Assembly (NCBI GenBank): GCA_016935955.1
Contig: JAFGPY010000272.1
Location: forward strand, 1 to 5,784
DNA from: Planctomycetota bacterium
Lineage (GTDB): Bacteria; Planctomycetota; Phycisphaerae; FEN-1346; JAACEH01
DNA: 5,784 nt
Direction: 5' to 3'
Positions 1 through 5,057 of this stretch are shown here, piece after piece. The translations under genes were made by a program, and so were the position numbers. The first letter of the stretch is position 1. Every line of letters begins with the position of its first letter. The notes under the pieces are model-generated. The model was not told the origin of the DNA. It was given only the letters and a program-made list of their open reading frames with translations, and made no database searches.

Positions 1-1
1 G

Positions 2-523
2 CTCAGCGGCGTGAAGTACCTGGGCTACCTGGCGTTCCCGATCCAGATGGTGCGGCACTACCCGATCCTGGCCCGGCTGATGGCCGGACGCTGGGCGGGC
101 GGGGCCGTCGGGTTCGTGCCCGTCTTCGGTGAGCACGGGGCCCTGCTGGAGCACGGCGTGCTGGACCTTTGCTTCAACGAGCCGATCTCCATCCGCCGCC
201 GCGTGGCCGAGGGCAAGGACTCGGTGCTCCGCCTGGTGGGCAAAACGCTGCTGGCCCTGCAGTGGCTGGCGGCCCTGGTCGCTGCCACGATCATGCTTGT
301 CCTCCTCAAGCCGGCCGAAGGGGCTGCAAGCCTGACGTTCCAGGACATGACGCCGATCTTCGCGATCAGCGGCCTGGGACTGCTGGCGCTGGTCCTGTGG
401 ATGGCCCTGGCCCCGACCTTCACCCGGGTGCGGCGACGATGGTGGGCGATGGTGGCGCTGTCGCTCGTTCCCGCCGCCGTGACAGTGGCCCTGCACTGGG
501 AGTTGGTGCGGGCGGTCTGGTGA
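2..523 (+). CDS. C-terminal part of an unrecognised polytopic membrane protein (5' end outside window)
   Basis: The frame is open from base 2 and ends at TGA 521-523. A GTG at 11 is the first possible start in the window, but it has no ribosome binding site in view and the frame continues upstream of it, so I treat the gene as truncated by the window edge. Counting from the GTG, residues 1-78 are a mostly soluble, Arg-containing stretch. Three hydrophobic segments follow at about 79-99, 115-135 and 146-163. The Arg-rich stretches before the first and between the second and third (RVRRR, 139-143) suggest those loops are cytoplasmic under the positive-inside rule, with the C-terminus outside. 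I do not recognise the family. The start of a glycosyltransferase or acyltransferase-like protein could lie upstream, but nothing visible supports a choice. It converges on the next gene with 17 bases between stop codons. Confidence 0.75.
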   Translation, partial: LSGVKYLGYLAFPIQMVRHYPILARLMAGRWAGGAVGFVPVFGEHGALLEHGVLDLCFNEPISIRRRVAEGKDSVLRLVGKTLLALQWLAALVAATIMLVLLKPAEGAASLTFQDMTPIFAISGLGLLALVLWMALAPTFTRVRRRWWAMVALSLVPAAVTVALHWELVRAVW

Positions 524-540
524 CCCGCCTGTCGGAATGC

Positions 541-3500
541 CTACGGATTCTGCGTCTCGACCCCGCGCGACTTGCCGGTCAGGCCGCGTGCCTCGGCCAT
601 GGCGACGAACCTGGCGGTGTCGATGAATGCCGGGCCGTTGGAGGCACCGACCCAGATGCCCCCCGGCGCCGAGACGACATGCCCAAGGCTCGCCCCCGGC
701 TGCATCGCCCCGTACCACTGGTCGGTCGCCGGGTTGTAGCAGGCGACCTTGCCGTCCGTCACGAGGTACAGATGGGTCCCATCGTGGGCCAGCTTGAGGG
801 ACCGCTGGTCGATCTCGATGGAGACGGGACAGACGAGGTTGAGGCCCGGAGGACGGAGCGCCTGCCCGAGGTAGCTGCACGTCACCTCGCCCTGCTCGTT
901 GACCTCGTACAGCCCGTCGAGACCCACCCATCGCCGGCCGCCGAACGCGGCCATCCGCACCACGTTATTGAAGGGGTCCCAGTACTGGGGCTTCACGGGC
1001 ACGCGACGGACCAGGCGGCCGCTCAGACCGTCCAGAATCCGGCCGTCGCCCGTGATCGACAGGTACGTGTCGCCGTTTCGCCAGAGGCTTTCCAGCCGCG
1101 GCATGTTGCTCCAATGCGGTTCCCGCAGGAGCACCTTGACCTCGCCGCTGTCAACGTTCAGGGTAGACAGGAACCCGTCGCTATAGTGGCCGCCCGTGCC
1201 CGTCAACAGCAGGGTCTTGTCGTCCATCACAAAGAGGCCGTGAATGCTGGCGGTGGGCAGCCCCTGGGCGACGCCCCAGGATCGCCACTTGCCGGTCGTG
1301 CTGTCGAACTCCCGCAGGCCCTCCCCGAGCAGGCTGAAATAGACCCGCGAACCCGCGGCCGCGAAGCCGGCCAGGTTGAACGCCTGGGGCGACTCGGGCA
1401 AGGGTTCGGGTTTGCCCACGGCACGGCCTGCGGCGTCCAGTGAGACTCGCAGCAACAGACCTTTGGGCGGCGGAGTGCTGACGGACTGGCCCGGAATGAA
1501 GCTCCACCCGCCTCGCTGAACGAGATAGAGGGTCCTGTCGTTCACGATCAGGGGCGTGGCGTTCCGCAGGTTGCGGTCGCGAAGGTCCAGGTACTCGATC
1601 ATCTCGCGCCAGTTGGGCGACGGCCCGGTGTTCGGGGCCTCTGCCGGAAGGCTGCGCACGGGCCCGGTCGCCGGCGGCCGCGCGGGCACGGGATCGGGGA
1701 AGGCATGTTTTAACCACTGACGGATCGCCTCGGCCGCGGTCTTGTCTTTGATCTCCGCGGATTGCGCAACGATCCATGACTTGAGGCGGGCCAGGAGTTC
1801 GGCATCGTTCAATCGCACGAACTCTGCGTGGACCGGCCTCCAAGGATTGGCCTGCCAGCCTCTCGTGTTCACCGGCCGGGGCCGGCGAGCGAGGAGGGTC
1901 TCGGCGAGCGACTTGGCGGCGACCATGTCCTCATCGTTGATCGCCGACCTGAGTTGGAGCACCTTCAGCTCAATCTGGTCGGCGCCGACCTTGCTTTCGT
2001 ATCGCGCCACGAAGTCGACCAGCCATGGGTCTCTCTCGGCCCGCGGCAGACGCATGGCCACCAGGCCGTTGCAGACCAGGTTGACGCCCATGCAGGTCAT
2101 GCCTCGCTCGGACCAGTCTTGGGCGCGGATCGGCAGGGTGCCGAGAATCTGTTGGAGCACGGTGAGCATCTCGGCGCGTTGCGGAGAAAGGGAAGACGAG
2201 GCATTCGCGCCATGGCGAAGGTCCAGGAAGTAGTTGTTGGCGACAAAGATGCCGGAGGAATAGACTTCCCTGCGGTGCTTGGGGTCTCCTCGGAAACGCG
2301 TGAGATAGTTGAGGCACTCTTTCATGGCCCAGGCGTCGGACTGCGGGGACCTTTCCCGGTAGGTTCCGGTGGCGCTGTGCCTGGCCAACAGGTAGGCCGC
2401 TTCCTCGCAGGTCGGGTCGAGTTTGGCTGCCACGGCCAGCCGGGCGTAGGCCGGATGGACCTTGAAACTGCCCTCGCTGGTGGTCAACTGCCCGCCGAAT
2501 GCCGCCGAGCCCCCCGCCCAGATGGCCTCCAGCCCCTTGCGGGCGGCCGCAATCTCGGCCTCGGCCTGTTGGCGTCGGTGAACCATCTCGACGGCCGTGT
2601 CGCCGAAGGGCACGGGAGAGGTCTCGCCCAATTGGGTCGCCAACCGCTCGCCGAATTGCCGGGCCAACGACGGCCATTCTCCGACCGTCGCGGTAAGCGT
2701 CACGGGCTCTCCGGGAGGCCGGCCGCGCGAGGCAAGCCACCAGGATATCTCCAGGGGCGTTTCGTCGAACGTCTTGCCGACGATGTCCGTCTCGCGGAGG
2801 GTTCCTTCGAGGGTCACGTCGGCCTGGGGCACAAACTCCCGGCCGCCGGGGATGCGACCGAGCCCCGCATAGAGCAGGAGCGATTCCTCCTTGGCGGTCA
2901 GGGCTTCGAGGTGTTGCACCATCCGGCAGCGAGGCGACCGGTCGGCAACCGCTTCCACGATACTCGCCAGTTGGTCCGCCATCGGCTGGAGGCGCAACCG
3001 GTGCTCCGGGTTGCCGATTCCGAGCAGGCGGACGCGAAGCCGCCGCTGCCTGCCGCGGGCCACCTCGGCCGCCACAGTCTGGCAGAACTCGGCCATCTCG
3101 GCCACCTGGCGCTGGTCGATCTGCTCCGACCAGGGGGACTCCTTCGCGCCGCAGACGCTGCCGGTGGACAGGTCGATGAGTTCCAGGGCCAACCTGGGCG
3201 GCGTGCTCGCCGGGAGTATCCGCAGGCGCAGCATGAGATCGAAGGACTGAACGGGCTTGACAGAGTCGCCGGCCGTCACCTTCTCCGCCAGGATGCGTTC
3301 GATTTGGGTCCGGTCCACCACCCGGAGGGACTCGTTGCGGCCCATTTCCTCGGCCAAGCGGTCGCTGAGAACCAGCAGCGCTTCGGGGCCGGCCGGAGGC
3401 ACGATCACCACCGACACCGGCCCAGGCGACTCGGCGTCCAGCGTCGCCTCCGACCCTGGGTCGGCAAATGACCCGAGCGGCAACAGGACGATTGCCAGAA

Positions 3501-3543
3501 AGAGGAAAAGCCCTTGTGTGAAGTTCATAGGGTGCACATTCAT
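541..3543 (-). CDS. Predicted exported protein: tandem CsgG/TolB-like N-terminus, helical middle, C-terminal beta-propeller
   Basis: This 1000-residue protein has no confident family name. Residues 6-27 form a hydrophobic export signal ending in S-F-A before DPG, so cleavage near residue 27 is likely. There is no lipobox Cys, so a soluble periplasmic or surface location is inferred. Residues 42-135 resemble the CsgG/LpoB/TolB-N type fold: a beta strand (VSVVIVP), a helix with LSDRLAEEM, then LRVVDRTQIERILAEK, the typical 'which factor am I' strand and helix of these domains. Residues 168-305 look like a second, diverged copy (VRLLGIG, a helix, CRMVQHLEAL, then ADVTLEGTLRE). Residues 310-615 are mainly helical and TPR-like. 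Residues 616-645 are a Pro-rich linker. Residues 650-980 carry propeller-type repeats: W-R-S-W-G-x3-G-L-P (753-763), RRWVGLDGLYEVN (870-882) and GGIWVGASNG (961-970), as in ligand-sensing or two-component-regulator propellers. The start could be Met1 or Met6; neither has a good Shine-Dalgarno sequence, and Met6 sits right at the signal peptide. The long plus-strand open frames opposite are GC-driven shadows. Confidence 0.88.
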   Translation of the reverse strand: MNVHPMNFTQGLFLFLAIVLLPLGSFADPGSEATLDAESPGPVSVVIVPPAGPEALLVLSDRLAEEMGRNESLRVVDRTQIERILAEKVTAGDSVKPVQSFDLMLRLRILPASTPPRLALELIDLSTGSVCGAKESPWSEQIDQRQVAEMAEFCQTVAAEVARGRQRRLRVRLLGIGNPEHRLRLQPMADQLASIVEAVADRSPRCRMVQHLEALTAKEESLLLYAGLGRIPGGREFVPQADVTLEGTLRETDIVGKTFDETPLEISWWLASRGRPPGEPVTLTATVGEWPSLARQFGERLATQLGETSPVPFGDTAVEMVHRRQQAEAEIAAARKGLEAIWAGGSAAFGGQLTTSEGSFKVHPAYARLAVAAKLDPTCEEAAYLLARHSATGTYRERSPQSDAWAMKECLNYLTRFRGDPKHRREVYSSGIFVANNYFLDLRHGANASSSLSPQRAEMLTVLQQILGTLPIRAQDWSERGMTCMGVNLVCNGLVAMRLPRAERDPWLVDFVARYESKVGADQIELKVLQLRSAINDEDMVAAKSLAETLLARRPRPVNTRGWQANPWRPVHAEFVRLNDAELLARLKSWIVAQSAEIKDKTAAEAIRQWLKHAFPDPVPARPPATGPVRSLPAEAPNTGPSPNWREMIEYLDLRDRNLRNATPLIVNDRTLYLVQRGGWSFIPGQSVSTPPPKGLLLRVSLDAAGRAVGKPEPLPESPQAFNLAGFAAAGSRVYFSLLGEGLREFDSTTGKWRSWGVAQGLPTASIHGLFVMDDKTLLLTGTGGHYSDGFLSTLNVDSGEVKVLLREPHWSNMPRLESLWRNGDTYLSITGDGRILDGLSGRLVRRVPVKPQYWDPFNNVVRMAAFGGRRWVGLDGLYEVNEQGEVTCSYLGQALRPPGLNLVCPVSIEIDQRSLKLAHDGTHLYLVTDGKVACYNPATDQWYGAMQPGASLGHVVSAPGGIWVGASNGPAFIDTARFVAMAEARGLTGKSRGVETQNP

Positions 3544-3563
3544 GTCAGTGGGCGTGGCACAGT

Positions 3564-3596
3564 CGGCTCTTTATGATTTAGACGCATCCAGAGCCG
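3564..3596. repeat. 7-bp inverted repeat with AT-rich loop upstream of the leftward gene
   Basis: CGGCTCT (3564-3570) is the exact reverse complement of AGAGCCG (3590-3596). The 19 bases between them include the AT-richest pocket of the region. It lies 21-53 bases upstream of the leftward start codon, where an operator or leader hairpin would sit. It may equally be chance. Part of the sequence (AGAGCC) also begins the nearby MITE-like terminus. Confidence 0.35.
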
Positions 3597-3673
3597 TCGC
3601 GTTTCGTGAAAAAGACGCGAGTCCTGTGCCGGGAGCCTCCGCCCCCCGCCCCACCTGGGTGCACCTCAGTTTA

Positions 3674-3835
3674 GAGCCTATCCGGATTACCCCTTTGGCG
3701 TCGGTCGGCTGCAAGACCCGGGTGCTGCGTTACGCCTCGTCTCCGTATTTCTCCGCCAATACGCCTCCTCGGCGTGCCTTGCACCCGGTCCTCTCGCTCG
3801 ACCTTGGGCCGACGACGGGTCATCCGGATAGGCTC
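3674..3835. mobile_element. MITE-like element, 162 bp, 14-bp perfect terminal inverted repeats, TTA direct repeats outside
   Basis: GAGCCTATCCGGAT (3674-3687) is repeated as its exact reverse complement ATCCGGATAGGCTC (3822-3835). Immediately outside, TTA occurs at both ends (3671-3673 and 3836-3838), which looks like a 3-bp target duplication. Inside, paired blocks continue in the same nested order: CCGGGTGC (3718-3725) with GCACCCGG (3781-3788), ACGCC (3732-3736) with GGCGT (3771-3775), and CGTATT (3744-3749) with AATACG (3758-3763), leaving an 8-base apex. The whole element can therefore fold into one long imperfect hairpin. It is too short for a transposase. The 3-bp TNA-type duplication fits the habit of IS427/IS1031-group members of the IS5 family, so mobilisation in trans by such a transposase is a reasonable inference. 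A deletion remnant of a full insertion sequence is the alternative. Confidence 0.72.
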
Positions 3836-3868
3836 TTAGTGGCACTCACGGAGTCAGAGGGCCGTGAA

Positions 3869-3916
3869 CCCCTCTCCCCCGTTGGGGGAGAGGTCGGCCG
3901 AAGGCCGGGTGAGGGG
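3869..3916 (+). repeat. REP-like double-hairpin repeat, copy 1
   Basis: A perfect 10-bp stem, CCTCTCCCCC (3871-3880) with GGGGGAGAGG (3884-3893), closes a 3-base loop. It is followed at once by a second perfect hairpin, CGGCC-GAA-GGCCG (3895-3907), and then by GGTGAGGGG (3908-3916). The trailing GAGGGG can also pair with CCCCTC at 3869-3874, so alternative folds compete. This C-stem, small hairpin, GGTGAGGG layout is a pattern seen repeatedly between genes in many GC-rich bacterial genomes. It lies upstream of both flanking genes, so terminator function is unlikely. Confidence 0.7.
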
Positions 3917-3961
3917 CGAGCAGAGAAGACGGTGCATATTCGGTGAGTCTTCTGCGCGAGA

Positions 3962-4008
3962 CCCTCTCCGCCGCCTGTGGCGGCACCTCCCCCTGGAAGG
4001 GGGAGGAG
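3962..4008 (-). repeat. REP-like double-hairpin repeat, copy 2, inverted relative to copy 1
   Basis: Read on the plus strand this unit contains GCCGCC-TGT-GGCGGC (3970-3984), then CCTCCCCC-TGGAA-GGGGGAGG (3986-4006). Both are perfect stems. On the minus strand the order is the same as in copy 1: a pyrimidine/purine stem, a small GC hairpin, then a GAGAGGG-type tail. The two units are thus diverged inverted copies of one repeat design. The 45-base spacer between them also carries GAAGAC (3925-3930) facing GTCTTC (3947-3952), which extends the overall symmetry. Confidence 0.66.
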
Positions 4009-4076
4009 TTGGGTCTTCGTGCCACCATGCCACGTTGTTGTGGTGCACCCGCCCACCTCTTCCCCGACGTTTTCTT

Positions 4077-4104
4077 TTGACACCGAACGGCGTGGGTTTA
4101 GAAT
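4077..4104 (+). promoter_or_regulatory. Sigma-70-type promoter for the deacetylase-sulfatase pair
   Basis: TTGACA (4077-4082) is a perfect -35 hexamer. It is followed after 16 bases by TAGAAT (4099-4104), which matches five of six bases of the -10 consensus. In a background this GC-rich the match stands out. Transcription would begin near 4111, giving a leader of about 77 bases before the ATG at 4188. No other well-placed pair was found between the repeats and the gene. Confidence 0.7.
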
Positions 4105-4119
4105 CGCAGGTTCCGGCCG

Positions 4120-4127
4120 CACGCGTG
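4120..4127. promoter_or_regulatory. CACGCGTG palindrome just downstream of the predicted transcription start
   Basis: An 8-bp perfect palindrome sits roughly at +9 to +16 of the predicted transcript. This is a place where a repressor could bind. It is short and GC-rich, so it could easily be chance, and no second copy was noticed nearby. Confidence 0.2.
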
Positions 4128-4173
4128 AGGGCAAGGCGCGGGCGGCAACAGCATTCAGGCAACCGGATAATCT

Positions 4174-4181
4174 GAGGGGAC
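4174..4181 (+). promoter_or_regulatory. Ribosome binding site of the PIG-L deacetylase
   Basis: GAGGGGAC ends six bases before ATG 4188. Its GAGG core matches the anti-Shine-Dalgarno and fixes this Met as the start, in agreement with the family's usual N-terminal length before the metal motif. Confidence 0.7.
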
Positions 4182-4187
4182 TTCGCA

Positions 4188-5048
4188 ATGGCCAAGAAAA
4201 GCGATAGTTTTGAATTCGTGCGACTGGTGGAAGCCGAACGGCGCGTCGGCCCGACGCTGGCGTCGGTGTCCCGGCACTGGAAAGCCCAGGAGGAGCGGTT
4301 CCTGTTTGTCAGTCCGCACGACGACGACGTGGCGATCGGCGGCGCACTGATGATCCAGGCGGCGGTGGCCGACGGCGTGCCGGTGCACGTGGCGGTGGTG
4401 ACCGACGGCTCGCAGGGCTACTGCACGATGGAGGAGAAGGACTCCATCAGCGACATTCGCCGCCGCGAGACGTTCGCCGCCTACACGCTGCTGGGCGTAC
4501 CGAAGGAAAACATCCACTGGCTCGGCTTCCCCGACTGCCAGTTGTCGCGCTACAGCGGTCGTCGCCTCGCCACCCAGGACGATGCCGTGCAGAGCCACGG
4601 CTACACCGGCATGCAGCACACGTTCACGGAACTGCTGCGGAAGGTGCGGCCCAACCAGGTCTTCCTGCCGACCGTGGCCGACCTGCATCCCGACCATCGC
4701 ATCGTGCACAGCGAGATGCTCATCAGTTGCTTCCACGCCATGGGCGCCATCTGGCCGGAGCTGGGCGAGCCGCTGACGGCCGTGCCCTACATCCACGAGC
4801 TGGCGGTCTACTGCAACTTCCCCTCGCCGCCGAGGCTGCGCATTTATGCCCCGGCAGCGGCCATGAAGCGCAAGCTGAAGGCTATCGGCAAGTTCAAGTC
4901 GCAGAAACAGATCAACAAGCTGGTCGAGATTCTCGAGCGCGGCGGGCCGTGGGAGTACCAGCACCCGCTCGAATTCTCGCTCTACAATCCGGGCGTCTAC
5001 CGCGACCGCTTCGACGAGCCGCCGCGGATGCGCACGATCTTCCGATAG
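4188..5048 (+). CDS. PIG-L/LmbE family N-acetylglucosamine-type deacetylase
   Basis: The 286-residue protein belongs to the zinc-dependent LmbE/PIG-L superfamily. Members remove an acetyl group from an N-acetylated sugar such as GlcNAc in a conjugate (compare MshB, BshB and PIG-L). The hallmark first motif is S-P-H-D-D-D at 42-47, followed by A-I-G-G (49-52). By family analogy H44 and D47 bind zinc and D46 is the general base. The usual Pro of H-P-D-D is Asp45 here. The second motif, L-H-P-D-H at 166-170, supplies the third zinc ligand (H170). V-V-T-D-G (70-74) and the R-R-R-E-T helix (91-95) are also typical. A Lys-rich KRKLKAIGKFKSQ segment (227-239) matches the basic C-terminal region seen in many homologues. 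There is no signal peptide, so it is probably cytoplasmic. The stop codon overlaps the ribosome binding site of the sulfatase, which implies coupled expression. The exact substrate cannot be read; an amide hydrolase acting on a small N-acyl amino sugar is the best guess. Confidence 0.92.
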   Translation: MAKKSDSFEFVRLVEAERRVGPTLASVSRHWKAQEERFLFVSPHDDDVAIGGALMIQAAVADGVPVHVAVVTDGSQGYCTMEEKDSISDIRRRETFAAYTLLGVPKENIHWLGFPDCQLSRYSGRRLATQDDAVQSHGYTGMQHTFTELLRKVRPNQVFLPTVADLHPDHRIVHSEMLISCFHAMGAIWPELGEPLTAVPYIHELAVYCNFPSPPRLRIYAPAAAMKRKLKAIGKFKSQKQINKLVEILERGGPWEYQHPLEFSLYNPGVYRDRFDEPPRMRTIFR

Positions 5049-5051
5049 GAG
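5047..5051 (+). promoter_or_regulatory. Ribosome binding site of the sulfatase, overlapping the upstream stop codon
   Basis: AGGAG lies six bases before ATG 5058 and shares its first two bases with the deacetylase TAG stop. This arrangement favours translational coupling and settles the sulfatase start. Confidence 0.78.
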
Positions 5052-5057
5052 CCGCAC

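Larger units (their letters stand above)
3544..4187. other. 644-base divergent intergenic region rich in inverted repeats
   Basis: The region separates the starts of the CsgG-propeller gene (leftward) and the deacetylase-sulfatase pair (rightward). From left to right it holds a 7-bp inverted repeat near the leftward gene start, a MITE-like element, two double-hairpin repeat units in opposite orientation, and a sigma-70-type promoter with a leader for the rightward genes. Several short open frames cross it, but they run through the hairpin repeats, lack ribosome binding sites and have compositions dictated by the repeats, so I do not call any as genes. No tRNA or rho-independent terminator with a U-tract is visible. 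No clear promoter for the leftward gene could be assigned; the AT-rich pocket at 3568-3581 is the likeliest neighbourhood. Confidence 0.8.

Noticed and set aside
515..570. Possible bidirectional terminator between the convergent genes
   Set aside because: No stem of useful length with a U-tract could be found in or around the 17-base gap.
169..1443. Plus-strand open frame of 424 codons
   Set aside because: It overlaps the membrane protein in another frame and then runs antisense to the long minus-strand gene. It has no family motifs and no plausible ribosome binding site.
1828..3471. Long plus-strand open frame of 547 codons opposite the CsgG-propeller gene
   Set aside because: It is the antisense shadow of a GC-rich gene. 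The product is low-complexity in Gly, Arg, His and Leu with no recognisable domain, while the minus strand has a signal peptide and domain motifs over the same bases.
3846..3867. TCACGG/CCGTGA inverted repeat between the MITE-like element and the first hairpin unit
   Set aside because: A single 6-bp match with a 10-base loop in a GC-rich region is too weak to call as a separate feature.
3869..4008. CRISPR array
   Set aside because: Only two diverged, inverted hairpin units with a single spacer are present; there is no direct-repeat periodicity and no cas gene in view.
4023..4045. CACCA/TGGTG inverted repeat downstream of the repeat pair
   Set aside because: Five base pairs across a 13-base loop is within chance expectation, and it has no link to a gene start.
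3820..4207. Several short open frames through the repeat region on both strands
   Set aside because: They exist because the hairpin repeats lack stop codons. Their products read through both inverted repeats, and no ribosome binding site supports any of them.
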